Source: Marinilabiliales bacterium
GTDB lineage: Bacteria > Bacteroidota > Bacteroidia > Bacteroidales > PUMT01
NCBI GenBank assembly: GCA_007695015.1
Contig: REEN01000058.1
Coordinates: 1 to 64,000 of the forward strand
Reading direction: 5' to 3'
Length of the DNA stretch: 64,000 nt
In this document: one piece after another, positions 25,196 through 34,590 of the stretch
Layout of the letters: every line of letters starts with the position of its first letter
Position numbering within the stretch: the stretch's first letter is position 1
The notes under the pieces: model-generated
Told to the model about the DNA's origin: nothing
The model's input: only the letters and a program-made list of their open reading frames with translations
The model's database searches: none
Program-made: the position numbers and the translations under genes

Positions 25196-25660
25196 ATGAG
25201 AGCTTTAATATCATTACTATGTCTGGTTTTCACCCTGTCCTCGGCTGCCATTGGTCAAAATATAGTCAGGGAATCAGACGGATTATTCTATAACGAAAAC
25301 AACCGCCTTTATACCGGCACTTACAGGGAGTACCATGAAAACGGGAATATCAAACTCGAGATCCCTGTACGTCGCGGCCTTAAAAACGGAGAGGTTTTAC
25401 TTTACTTTGAAGATGGCACCAAAAATGAGATCCGTTCATACAGATCCGGAGAAATGCACGGTACCTGGATTACATGGGACAAATCGGGAAACAGGCTGGC
25501 CCAGGCGGTTTACCACCGGGGTCTTAAAGACGGAAATTGGTATATTTGGGATGATACCGGTCAGCTCAGATACGACATGAACTATAAGAGAGGCAACCGA
25601 ACCGGCACCTGGAGAATGTTTGATGAAGAAGGAACCCTGGTTATGGCACAATCCTACTGA
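25196..25660 (+). CDS. Exported MORN-repeat protein, YwqK-like
   Basis: 154 residues, signal peptide with cleavage likely after AAIGQ. The body is a run of MORN-type units: TYREYHENGNIKLEIPVRRG, LKNGEVLLYFEDG, GEMHGTWITWDKSGN, LKDGNWYIWDDTGQLRYDMN and NRTGTWRMFDEEG. Such proteins are often labelled toxin-antitoxin YwqK antitoxins, but the signal peptide argues for a periplasmic or secreted structural or binding role. Its 3' end overlaps the convergent gene by 20 bases. Confidence 0.85.
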   Translation: MRALISLLCLVFTLSSAAIGQNIVRESDGLFYNENNRLYTGTYREYHENGNIKLEIPVRRGLKNGEVLLYFEDGTKNEIRSYRSGEMHGTWITWDKSGNRLAQAVYHRGLKDGNWYIWDDTGQLRYDMNYKRGNRTGTWRMFDEEGTLVMAQSY

Positions 25661-26003
25661 TCTGACTAAGCTCAATCTTTACAGGTTCATTATTATCACC
25701 GTTCAGCTCAAGATCAAGCTTCATGCTCTCATATGAGATAAATGAGGCACTCATACTGTATCTGCCGGGTGCAACATCATTAACTTCAAACCTTCCTTCA
25801 AAATCGGTGTATATTCTTGCTTCAAAATCCTCAAAAACAACAAGCACACCGGCAAGTGCCTCACCCGATTTATGGTCAGTTACCTTACCGGTAAACGATA
25901 CGAGCGCTGCCTCTTCTTTATTTCCTGTGTCAGGCGTGGAAGATATAACAACAGGGAAATATGCCATACATAAGAGACCTGATAGTGCTACAAATTTTTT
26001 CAT
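25641..26003 (-). CDS. Exported carboxypeptidase-regulatory-like domain protein
   Basis: 120 residues: signal peptide, then a single beta-sandwich domain, FTGKVTDHKSGEALAGVLVV with a YTDFEGRFEVNDVAPGRYSM core. This is the same domain that precedes TonB receptors in Bacteroidota, here free-standing. Function unknown; such single-domain proteins can act as periplasmic binding partners. The 3' end overlaps the MORN gene. Confidence 0.82.
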   Translation of the reverse strand: MKKFVALSGLLCMAYFPVVISSTPDTGNKEEAALVSFTGKVTDHKSGEALAGVLVVFEDFEARIYTDFEGRFEVNDVAPGRYSMSASFISYESMKLDLELNGDNNEPVKIELSQISRIVP

Positions 26004-26031
26004 TGGATTTTATTTATTACATAGTTCAGTA

Positions 26032-26039
26032 CAAAAGTA
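26032..26039 (-). promoter_or_regulatory. -7 element for the small regulatory-like domain gene
   Basis: Reverse strand TACTTTTG, a full match to TAnnTTTG, 29 bases before the start codon. Confidence 0.45.
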
Positions 26040-26141
26040 CATACCGGTTATGTCCCGGGTATTAAACCAGGATGATGTTTTTATTAAATAATTGTTAAAT
26101 CAAAGGGTGGTGAATGCGAACCCTGAAAAATCAGACATTCA

Positions 26142-27671
26142 TTATTTTACCGAATGTTCAGGCCTCAGGAGATCGGTGATGGTTTTTACCGGGGTGAAGG
26201 TTGACAGTGGCACTTCCACAAAAACAGTGTTCCAGTCCGACATCGACCCGTTCCACAAACCCGGAAGTTCAAGCGCCTTAAGCTCCCTTATCCCCATTGA
26301 TTTGCGCGAAATAAAGCCTGCATTCTCATCTCTGTGCCTGACCAGGTCAAACTTCCTGCCCCGGTAATCGGTTGTGGAACAAACAATGTCAACAGGGTTA
26401 AAATGAGTAGAAGCATCAAACAGCTTTTTCATAAGAGGGTTTGACAGGTTAATCTGGGAACTTTCCAGGATCTGAAGCGATACTGAATCATCACTATTCT
26501 TTACCCAGAACGGCCCTCCTCCCGGCTCCCCGGCATTTTCTACCATGCCGCATATGCGAAGAGGTCTGTTAAGCTTGGCTACGAGATACCTTCTCAGCTG
26601 GTTGTCATCCCACTGGTCTGCGCCCCACGGAGTGACTACCGACAGCTCTTCCTGGAGAAATGTAAGGATCTCTTCGAGATGCCCCCTGTCGGTTTTCTTA
26701 TTTCCTGTCAGTTCATTAAGGTAATCAAATATCCTTCCCCGGAAAGATATGAGCATGCCTCCAAGCGCTTTCTTGTACCTTACCGATTCATCCTTCAGAT
26801 CATCAGGAACAACATTGTCGATATTCTTGATAAATATAATCCCTGCATCAAGTGTGCCCAGGTTTTCGAGCAAGGCGCCGTGCCCTCCGGGCCGGAAGAC
26901 CAGTCTCCCGTCGCTGTCCCTGAAAGGTTTGTTGTCTGCATCGGCAGCAATCGTGTCGGTCGATCTTTTCTGGGTGGAGAACTCAACCTCATACTTTGTA
27001 TCGTAATATTGACCGTATTTTCCCCTGGCATTTTCCAGGGTGCCGGAGAATGCCTTAAGATGCTCGGGCGACACGGTGAGATGAATTCTTGCAAGGCCAT
27101 TCCTGTCACGGCAGTATAAAGCAGCTTCAACAAGATGTTCTTCGAAAGCCGTACGTGGTCCGTCATCATACTTGTGAAAAAGTATCAGTCCCTTGGGAAT
27201 ACTGGCATAGTCGAGTCCGCCAGGCGACAACAACGTATTGATTATTTCTGCATATTCACCTGATTTTATAAGTAATTCAGGATCCATTCCCTTCTTTTCA
27301 AGGCTCTCTTTCAGTTTATCAAAGAAAGCAAACCTTTTAAGCCCACCTATGAACTCCTCCGGAATGCTTCCACCGGCAGCGCCTGAGCGGGAATCTTCCA
27401 AAAACGTATGCAGATCCTTGAACATCCTGGTGGCAGCGCCAGATGCAGGAACAAACTTGATTATCTTCTCACTGGCTGAAGCCGAATTATATAGCTGAAC
27501 AAAGTCGTCGAGCGTTTCGGGTCGTGGTTTCAGGATCCCGTCACCAGCAGTAGCGGGCCTTACGATAGAAAGGTACGGAAAACCATTTTGAAAATAGGTG
27601 AGCTGTTTTTCAGCATCGTTTAAAGAAATGCCTCTTTCCCTGAGCTCTTTTTTGTCCTGTTCAGTAAACAT
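26142..27671 (-). CDS. DUF4301 protein, probable sugar-1-phosphate nucleotidyltransferase
   Basis: 509-residue cytoplasmic protein of the Bacteroidota family DUF4301, whose function is not assigned to my knowledge. Three motifs look like those of UDP-sugar pyrophosphorylases: KFVPASGAATRMFKDL near residue 75 recalls the G-x-G-T-R-M nucleotide loop; FRPGGHGALLENL recalls PPGHGD; and GIIFIKNIDNVVP recalls the FVSNIDN metal-binding strand. I infer a GT-A nucleotidyltransferase fold. The gene begins 12 bases after iorB and is likely in the iorAB operon, which does not explain its role. Confidence 0.78.
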   Translation of the reverse strand: MFTEQDKKELRERGISLNDAEKQLTYFQNGFPYLSIVRPATAGDGILKPRPETLDDFVQLYNSASASEKIIKFVPASGAATRMFKDLHTFLEDSRSGAAGGSIPEEFIGGLKRFAFFDKLKESLEKKGMDPELLIKSGEYAEIINTLLSPGGLDYASIPKGLILFHKYDDGPRTAFEEHLVEAALYCRDRNGLARIHLTVSPEHLKAFSGTLENARGKYGQYYDTKYEVEFSTQKRSTDTIAADADNKPFRDSDGRLVFRPGGHGALLENLGTLDAGIIFIKNIDNVVPDDLKDESVRYKKALGGMLISFRGRIFDYLNELTGNKKTDRGHLEEILTFLQEELSVVTPWGADQWDDNQLRRYLVAKLNRPLRICGMVENAGEPGGGPFWVKNSDDSVSLQILESSQINLSNPLMKKLFDASTHFNPVDIVCSTTDYRGRKFDLVRHRDENAGFISRKSMGIRELKALELPGLWNGSMSDWNTVFVEVPLSTFTPVKTITDLLRPEHSVK

Positions 27672-27683
27672 CTGACTGGTTTT

Positions 27684-28253
27684 TTATTTATAATTTCTGC
27701 CGGCCCTCAGAGCTTCAATATTGACATCAACCACATCTTTTCCTTTCCTTTTGAAAATATCCCTCACAGCCTCTTCAAGTAGCAGGTATTCAATTCCAAT
27801 ATAAGGTGATGCCGCACCAAGCATCACCATATTTGATGAACGCGGTGAGCCGGCCCCCTTTGCAATGCTGTCGGCATCGATAATAACATGATTGCCTAAT
27901 GATCTGATCTCAGAAATGATCTCATCCGTATCAGGATAATCACTGATATTCTTTACTGGAGTTGTATTTGAAACCAGCCATCCGTCAGCGGCGAGCCAGG
28001 GCAGATAGCGAAGGCCTTCCATAGGTTCGACCGACAGGATCAGCCTGGCAGCGCCCAGGGGGATCAGATCCGAAACAATCTCCTTGTCTGATATTCGCAT
28101 ATTTGACTGAACGGCGCCGCCTCTCTGGCTCATTCCATGCACCTCTGATTGTTTAAGGTGCAGATCGCTCTTCAGGGCAGCCATTCCGATGCATGCTGCA
28201 ATTGACAGTATGCCCTGACCTCCGACTCCGGCAATAATGATGTCTGTTTGCAT
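27684..28253 (-). CDS. iorB: Indolepyruvate oxidoreductase subunit beta
   Basis: Small gamma-type subunit of the 2-oxoacid:ferredoxin oxidoreductase family, 189 residues. DIIIAGVGGQGILSIAACIG at the start and EVHGMSQRGGAVQSNMRI are the family signatures. The start was placed at the Met of MQTDIIIAG, preceded by CAGGAT and 8 bases after iorA; a frame 20 codons longer would overlap iorA and adds only charged residues. With IorA it oxidatively decarboxylates aryl pyruvates to aryl-acetyl-CoA. Confidence 0.92.
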   Translation of the reverse strand: MQTDIIIAGVGGQGILSIAACIGMAALKSDLHLKQSEVHGMSQRGGAVQSNMRISDKEIVSDLIPLGAARLILSVEPMEGLRYLPWLAADGWLVSNTTPVKNISDYPDTDEIISEIRSLGNHVIIDADSIAKGAGSPRSSNMVMLGAASPYIGIEYLLLEEAVRDIFKRKGKDVVDVNIEALRAGRNYK

Positions 28254-28261
28254 ATCCTGAA

Positions 28262-29863
28262 TTAGTTTTTTGTCTTTTCCTCTTTTTTCCTTCGCATGGC
28301 CACCTGGATGCACTCCCTCCTGGCAATGACTACCGACACCCCCTTGTATTCAAGTTCCCTGCTGATAATTTCAACATTCTCCTGATGATGTTTCTTTAAA
28401 GGGTTTATGGTCTTAATGTGTCCGGGCTCTACTCCCAGTCCGGCACAGATATCTTCTATCCTGCCGGTTGCCGAGGACTTTTGTCCGCCCGTCATCCCGG
28501 TGGTCGAGTTATCGCCTATCAGAACCGTAATTGGTGAGCCGTCATTTACTGCATCGAGCAGTCCGGTCATGCCTGAATGGGTAAAGGTTGAGTCTCCGAT
28601 AACTGATACTGCAGGATGCAGTCCGCCATCGGCAGCCCCTTTTGCCATTGTAACAGATGCGCCCATATCGACACATGAGTTAATTGCATTGAAAGGAGGA
28701 AGAGCGCCGAGGGTATAACAACCAATATCGGAGAATACCCGGCCCGGACCATAGCCTTCAATAGCTTCCAGCAGCGCGTTGAACATGTCAATATGGCCAC
28801 AACCGGAACAGAATGAAGGTGGCCTGTTTTTTACCACATCAGGTACAGGCGGTCCCTCATTAGCAGATAGTCCCAGTACCCGGGAAACAATGTCGGGATT
28901 AAGTTCACCGTCACGGGGCAGTGTACCGTCAATCCGCCCGGAAATATTCTTAACCGCCGGCAAACCCCGGAGCAGCTCTTCCACCAACGGATATCCTTCT
29001 TCGAGTACAATAACTTTTTCGCAGCCTGCGGTTAACTTTTCTACAAGCTTTTCGGGCAGCGGGTACTGTCCTATCCTTAGTACCGGGTTTGATAGTTGTT
29101 TTCCGCGATAAGCTTCAATAAGATAATTATGCGCCAGTCCGCATGCAATATAACCGACTGATTTATCTGACCCGTCTGTGAAAGTGTTCCAGCCCGAACT
29201 TTCAGATTCGGCGGCAAGATCAGGTTGCATCTCTATCAACCCCCTGTAGCGTCTTCTGGCAATGGCAGGAAGAAGCACAAACTGTACAGGATCTGCCGGC
29301 AGGGCAACCTGCTTCTGCATAATTTTTTTTGAGGGAACAACAGCCGATCTTGAGTGGGCGAGCCTGGTGGTTATTCGCAGCATTACAGGTAGCCTGTATC
29401 TTTCGGACAGCTCAAAACCATAAAAAACCATATCGTATGCCTCCTGCTGGTTAAGGGGCTCAAGGACCGGGATCATTGCAAACTTGCCGTAATACCGTGA
29501 GTCCTGCTCATTTTGCGAGGAATGCATTGACGGGTCATCTGCCACTACAATAAGGAACCCGCCGTTCACTCCTGTAATGGCGGCATTCATGAACGGATCG
29601 GCCGCTACATTGAGTCCCACATGCTTCATGCAGACCATTGACCTTTTTCCTGTGTAGGACATTCCAAGGGCTGCTTCCATGGCAGTTTTCTCGTTGGCAG
29701 ACCACTGGCAGAATATATTCTCTTTGGCCGCTCTGTGTGAATTCTGAACATATTCCATTATCTCGGTTGACGGTGTGCCCGGATATGCATAGATACCCGA
29801 CATGCCTGCATCCATTCCTGCATGGGCAATCGCTTCGTCACCGAGGAGCATAAGCTTATCCAT
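28262..29863 (-). CDS. iorA: Indolepyruvate oxidoreductase subunit alpha, lacking the ferredoxin domain
   Basis: Thiamine-diphosphate enzyme of aromatic amino acid catabolism, 533 residues. N-terminal pyrimidine-binding half with GIYAYPGTPSTEI and SANEKTAMEAALGMSYTGKR; C-terminal pyrophosphate half with CSGCGHIDMF, GDSTFTHSGMTGLLDAVNDG and IGDNSTTGMTGGQ. Archaeal IorA is about 100 residues longer and ends in a ferredoxin domain with two CxxCxxC clusters; here the protein stops at RRKKEEKTKN after a single Cys. Electron transfer would need a separate ferredoxin. Similar short forms occur in Bacteroides, so this is a lineage trait, not damage. Confidence 0.93.
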   Translation of the reverse strand: MDKLMLLGDEAIAHAGMDAGMSGIYAYPGTPSTEIMEYVQNSHRAAKENIFCQWSANEKTAMEAALGMSYTGKRSMVCMKHVGLNVAADPFMNAAITGVNGGFLIVVADDPSMHSSQNEQDSRYYGKFAMIPVLEPLNQQEAYDMVFYGFELSERYRLPVMLRITTRLAHSRSAVVPSKKIMQKQVALPADPVQFVLLPAIARRRYRGLIEMQPDLAAESESSGWNTFTDGSDKSVGYIACGLAHNYLIEAYRGKQLSNPVLRIGQYPLPEKLVEKLTAGCEKVIVLEEGYPLVEELLRGLPAVKNISGRIDGTLPRDGELNPDIVSRVLGLSANEGPPVPDVVKNRPPSFCSGCGHIDMFNALLEAIEGYGPGRVFSDIGCYTLGALPPFNAINSCVDMGASVTMAKGAADGGLHPAVSVIGDSTFTHSGMTGLLDAVNDGSPITVLIGDNSTTGMTGGQKSSATGRIEDICAGLGVEPGHIKTINPLKKHHQENVEIISRELEYKGVSVVIARRECIQVAMRRKKEEKTKN

Positions 29864-29890
29864 AGATTATTTTATCTCTTGTTTACAGAC

Positions 29891-29898
29891 CAAAATTA
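29891..29898 (-). promoter_or_regulatory. -7 element for the iorA-iorB-DUF4301 operon
   Basis: Reverse strand TAATTTTG, a full match to TAnnTTTG, 28 bases before iorA. A second match, TATCTTTG, lies at 29977-29984, so two start points are possible. No clear -33 partner for either. Confidence 0.4.
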
Positions 29899-30002
29899 GA
29901 AATAAATGGAAGCAAAAAACATGTTATATATCACATCAGGACATGTGGACGGCTACCCGGTACAATATATTCAGGACAAAGATATTGTTTAAAGAAACTA
30001 TA

Positions 30003-30413
30003 TCATGACCACACCGTTGCGGTGATTTTCCTGCTGCCTGCCCGGTTTCTGAATTCACACAGGAATATTCCCTGCCATGTACCCATGTGTAATCTCCCGT
30101 TTTTTACCGGTATTGTAACTGATACCGACAACAGGCTTGACTTGACATGCGCTGGCATGTCGTCAGGTCCCTCAATAGTATGGATATAGCCGGGGTCATT
30201 TTCCGGTACCAGCTTGTCGGTTGCATAGGCAAGGTCGCGGGGAACATCAGGATCGGCATTTTCATTTATGGTAAGGGCTGCCGATGTATGGCGGAGGAAC
30301 AGATTGACCATGCCCGATTGAGGCAGGTCGTCAAGCTTGTCCTCAATAAGGTGTGAAATTGCATGATAACCTCGTTTCAATGGTGGCAGGGTTATTTCGT
30401 ATTGTCTTATCAT
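30003..30413 (-). CDS. YjbQ family protein (UPF0047)
   Basis: 136-residue soluble protein of the conserved YjbQ family. FLRHTSAALTINENADPDV, GRLHMGTWQGIFLCEFRNR and the His at DRKxxH-equivalent positions identify it; the E. coli member has been described as having weak thiamine-phosphate-synthase activity. The real role is not known. Monocistronic, divergent from a small exported protein gene. Confidence 0.92.
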   Translation of the reverse strand: MIRQYEITLPPLKRGYHAISHLIEDKLDDLPQSGMVNLFLRHTSAALTINENADPDVPRDLAYATDKLVPENDPGYIHTIEGPDDMPAHVKSSLLSVSVTIPVKNGRLHMGTWQGIFLCEFRNRAGSRKITATVWS

Positions 30414-30490
30414 AGCATGAATATTATTTTGTTACAGGACTGCATAAATAAAAAGATCGGCCTTCATGACGGCTCCGGATGTTAATTATA

Positions 30491-30498
30491 CAAAAATA
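30491..30498 (-). promoter_or_regulatory. -7 element for the YjbQ gene
   Basis: Reverse strand TATTTTTG, a full match to TAnnTTTG, 78 bases before the start codon and 31 bases from the divergent -7 element. Confidence 0.4.
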
Positions 30499-30528
30499 GG
30501 TCTTAAATTTATTTTATTTACTTTTGTG

Positions 30529-30536
30529 ACGGCATG
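30529..30536 (+). promoter_or_regulatory. -7 element for the small regulatory-like domain gene upstream of the TonB receptor
   Basis: TACTTTTG, a full match to TAnnTTTG, 42 bases before the start codon. Confidence 0.4.
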
Positions 30537-30578
30537 GATTTTGCAGATTCATGACATTGGTTAAAAGCAACCTGATTT

Positions 30579-31223
30579 ATGCCGGAAAGCCCACGTTATA
30601 TATATATATTACTGCTTATTCTTATCACTCCCGCGCTTGCGGGACAGGATCCGCAGATATCTGAAGGGCAAAAGGATCCTGTGCAGATCAGCGGCATCAT
30701 CAGGGATGAGTTCAACGATCCCCTTCCGTATAGCCATATTATCGTTATCAACAAGGGTATGGGCAGTATAGCCGACAGGCGAGGAAGGTTTTCCTTCATT
30801 GTTCATCCCAGTGACACCCTGATATTTTCCTCCCTCGGACACAAACGCAAACAGTATGTTGTTCCCGGCGAAATTGATGTTATTCACTACTCTGTCGATA
30901 TACAGCTTGAAAGAGACACCTTTGAAATTGAAGAGGTAACTGTATGGCCGTGGGCCACCTATGAGCAGTTTTCAGAGGCTTTTATTGCACTCAATCTGCC
31001 TGAAGATGATTATGACAGGGCCATGGCCAATATTGCACTTATCCAGACATGGATGGAGCTGGAAGGCCTTCCTGCTGATCCCGGTGCCAGTTTCAGGATC
31101 GCGATGCAACAGCATCATAACAGGCAGATGTATGCCGGCCAGCCCCCCAATAACCTCCTCAATCCATTCTCCTGGGCACAATTCATTCAGGCAATCAGGG
31201 AAGGCCGTTTCAGCGGCAGGTAA
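30579..31223 (+). CDS. Exported carboxypeptidase-regulatory-like domain protein
   Basis: 214 residues with a signal peptide (LLLILITPALAGQ). Residues about 32-115 form a CarboxypepD_reg-like sandwich: VQISGIIRDEFNDPLPYSHI, GSIADRRGRFSFIVHPSDT and LIFSSLGHKRKQYVV. A helical tail follows, with EQFSEAFIALNLPEDDYDRA and MELEGLPADPGASFRIAMQQ. The domain recurs at the N-terminus of the TonB receptor 131 bases downstream, so the pair may share a ligand or assembly role; there is no sign that they form one transcript because the receptor has its own -7 element. Confidence 0.8.
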   Translation: MPESPRYIYILLLILITPALAGQDPQISEGQKDPVQISGIIRDEFNDPLPYSHIIVINKGMGSIADRRGRFSFIVHPSDTLIFSSLGHKRKQYVVPGEIDVIHYSVDIQLERDTFEIEEVTVWPWATYEQFSEAFIALNLPEDDYDRAMANIALIQTWMELEGLPADPGASFRIAMQQHHNRQMYAGQPPNNLLNPFSWAQFIQAIREGRFSGR

Positions 31224-31288
31224 TACTTTGCATAGATTTCCTGAACGCACTCACTGTGTGCATCAATCAAAAGATTCGTTTTTTAAAC

Positions 31289-31296
31289 TATATTTG
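31289..31296 (+). promoter_or_regulatory. -7 element for the TonB-dependent receptor
   Basis: TATATTTG, a full match to TAnnTTTG, 58 bases before the ATG at 31355. Confidence 0.45.
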
Positions 31297-31354
31297 GAAA
31301 TTTTCCGTTAATTAACGCAAATACCGGAGTGTTAAAGTTAACAAGCCCCTTTTG

Positions 31355-33814
31355 ATGCATATTTTCAGGATTTTAGTCATATTGTGTTTAATCAGTCTGG
31401 CTACTCTTAACCCGGTTAATTCACAGCAATCCACTTTTACAGTATATGGCACCATAACCGATGAAGATGGCGCTTTTCTGCCGCTTGCCAGCATTGCACT
31501 CTCCGGAACCCCGGTCGGCACCATAAGTGACAGCAGGGGACAGTACAGCCTAACCCTGGTGCCAGACACTCTCCACTCCATTGTTGTCACTATGCTCGGC
31601 TACAGAGCTGCCGAAAAGAACGTTTCAGGCATGGCCGGCGACAGTATGAGAATTGATTTTGTGTTACAGGTAACCTATGAAGAGATCTCAGAAGTTTATG
31701 TAACCCGGGCAAGAGAACGTGACGGAAGCCTCAGCGCGATCGACGTAAGGGACGTTGGAGTCATACCTACCGCCTCAAGTGGTATTGAAACCCTGCTGAA
31801 GACCATGCCCGGTGTTTCAGGCAGAAATGAATTCAGTTCACAGTATTCTGTGCGCGGAGGAAATTTCGATGAAAACCTGGTATATGTCAACGGCATAGAG
31901 ATATACCGGCCGGTACTTATACATGCCGGGCATAAAGAGGGGCTCAGCTTCATCAATCCCGACCTGGTTGGTTCGGTTATGTTTTCAGCCGGTGGGTTCG
32001 GGGCAAGATATGGCGACAAGATCTCTTCGGTACTTGATATTTCATACCGGGAGCCGGTTACATTTGCCTCTTCAGCATCTGCAAGTCTTCTTGGCGGCAC
32101 AGCTCACCTGGAGGGCATATCATCAGACGGAAGTCTCAGCCATATAAGCGGCCTGAGGTACAGCACAAACCAGTATCTGCTGCAAACACTCGATGAACAA
32201 GGAGATTACCTCTCATCCTTCGCCGATTTTCAGACTTATGCCAACTACAAAATCTCCAGTGATATATCGGTTTCATTCCTGGGGCATTTCTCAAGGAACA
32301 GATACGGATTTATTCCTGAATCAAGGGAAACAAGCTTCGGTACATTCGACAACCCCATGCAGCTCATGGTTTATTTTAACGGGCAGGATGCAAGTCTGTT
32401 CAGGACACTGTTCGGTGCATTGAACCTTAATTACAACCCTGTGCCTGCACTTAACCTGTCACTTAATGTTTCAGCTTTCAACACCCTTGAAGCTGAAACA
32501 TTCGACCTTCAGGGGAGATATCTTATTAACCAGCTCGAGAAACAGCTTTCATCGGAAAACCTTGGCGACAGTATAATGAATATCGGGGTTGGTGCTTTTA
32601 TGAATCATGCCAGGAACTTCCTGGACGCAAATGTTTTTTCAATCGGTCACAGGGGGAAATACTCAATTCGCAGCAACAGGCTGGAATGGGGTGTTCAGGT
32701 GAATAAAGATATGTTTGATGACAACATGAGAGAGTGGCAGCTTATTGATTCGGCCGGGTACAACCTGCCATACACTGGTTCGGAAATAACACCCTGGCAT
32801 CTGGCCGATTCGGAGAACAGGCTTGACGTGTTACGGGTTACATCATATATTCAGAACACAATAAGAATTCCGCTAAACAGGGCCACAGTTGATGCCAGCG
32901 GAGGATTAAGGGCCAGTTTCTGGGATTTCAGTGGCGATACATTTATAAGTCCCCGCGCATCACTCACACTTTTTCCGGCAGCCTACAACAATCTTGTTTT
33001 CCATCTTTCAGGAGGTTATTACTACCAGCTGCCCTTTTTCAAAGAGTTTCGCGACAGTCATGGAAACATAAACTATGAAAAGAGACCGCAGAGATCGGTA
33101 CACATTGTATTTGGAAATGATTACTTTCTGAGGATGTGGGGGCGGCCATTCAAATTATCGACCGAGATATATTACAAATGGCTGAGCGACCTTATACCCT
33201 ATACCACCGACAATATCAGGATAATTTATTCAGGCGTCAACAATGCAAAGGGATATGCAAAAGGTATTGACCTTAAGCTGCATGGTGATTTCGTAATGGG
33301 AGTGGATTCATGGGTAAGCCTCTCTTTCCTGCAAACCCGCGAAGCAATAAGGCTGAACGGCGATGACCGGAATGAAGGAGCTTTTTCAGGATATTATCCG
33401 AGACCTACTGATCAGCTTGTTAATTTTGCCCTGTTCTTTCAGGACTATCTTCCCAACAACCCTGCATACAAAGTACATCTCAAGGTGCTTTACGGTAGCC
33501 GTCTTCCCTTCAGTCCTCCCAACACACCGGCACATGAAATGTCATTCAGGATGCCTTCCTACAAGAGAGTTGATATCGGATTCTCAAAAGAGCTGTTCGG
33601 CACTCTGAAAGATCCGGGAGCGGGTCACCATCCCGGGAACTTCAGGAGCCTCAGGCTGGGCGCCGAAATTTTCAATCTTCTGGATCTGAATAATACCGGC
33701 TCCTACATGTGGGTCAAAACAATATCAAATGATCCGTCAGTGCCAGGAGAGTTTGCTGTTCCGAACTTTCTGTCAGGCCGCCGGCTGAATATCAGGCTTA
33801 CAGCCAGGTTCTGA
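31355..33814 (+). CDS. TonB-dependent outer membrane receptor
   Basis: 819 residues: signal peptide (cleavage likely after VNSQ), CarboxypepD_reg-like domain ([20 protein letters not shown]), TonB plug ([40 protein letters not shown]) and a 22-strand-type barrel ending in NIRLTARF with a terminal Phe. No SusD-like lipoprotein follows, so this is not a SusCD glycan system; a siderophore, cofactor or peptide ligand is possible. An in-frame TTG precedes the ATG by one codon. The gene ends exactly where the convergent nitroreductase gene ends. Confidence 0.93.
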
Positions 33815-34399
33815 TCAGTCCTGTTGGTCCTTCCAGTTTCCCCTGAATACAAAATCGTCCAGTGGCATGCGTGTCCTTTCGGCCAGCTCCCGTTTCTGCA
33901 ATTCGGCTGGGAGGCCTTGAGGGTCTCCCTGATAACCTGCAGCGATCATTGCAACCGGCTCATAATCACCGGGAATGCCAAACAGGCTTTTTGCTTTTTC
34001 CTTATCGTAGCCACCCATCTGATGGACTACGAGTCCCATGTCTGTTGCCTGAACCAGAAGGTTTCCAACCGCCATCCCCGTATCATGAAATGCGTAGTAA
34101 TTTTGTTTGCCGCTAAAGGAAGACCTGACCTTTGCTATACTTAGTATCATTAAGGGAACATCCTTTGCCCATATACGGTTACCTTCGGCAAGGATATCAA
34201 TCATCTTCCCAAAAACACTGTCATCATCTTTCGTGGCGTATATAAATCGCCAGGGCTGCTCATTCCTGCTGGAGGGCGCCCATCGGGCCGCCTCAAACAG
34301 ACGCATTATCTTTACCTCTTCGACGGGTTTTTTGTCAAAAGCAAGGGGACTTCGCCGTTTCTGGATAAGTTCATTGATAATTCCTTTATGTTTTTCCAT
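33815..34399 (-). CDS. Nitroreductase family protein
   Basis: FMN-dependent oxidoreductase of 194 residues. The start RRSPLAFDKKPVEEVKIMRL, the AARWAPSSRNEQPWRFIYAT loop and GYDKEKAKSLFGIPGDYEPVAMIAAGYQG near the C-terminus are the family pattern. The family reduces nitroaromatics, quinones or flavins with NAD(P)H; the real substrate is unknown. Single gene, convergent with the TonB receptor, divergent from rocD. Confidence 0.92.
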   Translation of the reverse strand: MEKHKGIINELIQKRRSPLAFDKKPVEEVKIMRLFEAARWAPSSRNEQPWRFIYATKDDDSVFGKMIDILAEGNRIWAKDVPLMILSIAKVRSSFSGKQNYYAFHDTGMAVGNLLVQATDMGLVVHQMGGYDKEKAKSLFGIPGDYEPVAMIAAGYQGDPQGLPAELQKRELAERTRMPLDDFVFRGNWKDQQD

Positions 34400-34590
34400 A
34401 GTATTAGTGTTTACTTTTATAATTCACAATTTATCAGCTTTATTTGAAAACAACAAAAAATGGATTTTGTTTCAGCACAAACGGCTGATATTTAACAAGC
34501 CATATTTTAGGTTATATGAAAAACTTCTATTAAGATTGCAGATTATCTGGCTCCGGCCTGCTAAACCAATCTTATAATAAAGTTTAACAT

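Noticed and set aside
25196-25660. Toxin-antitoxin system suggested by the YwqK name
   Set aside because: The protein has a signal peptide and MORN-like repeats and no toxin gene is adjacent.
28254-28313. Longer IorB with 20 extra N-terminal residues
   Set aside because: It would overlap iorA and adds only charged residues; homologues begin at the strand D-I-I-I-A-G-V.
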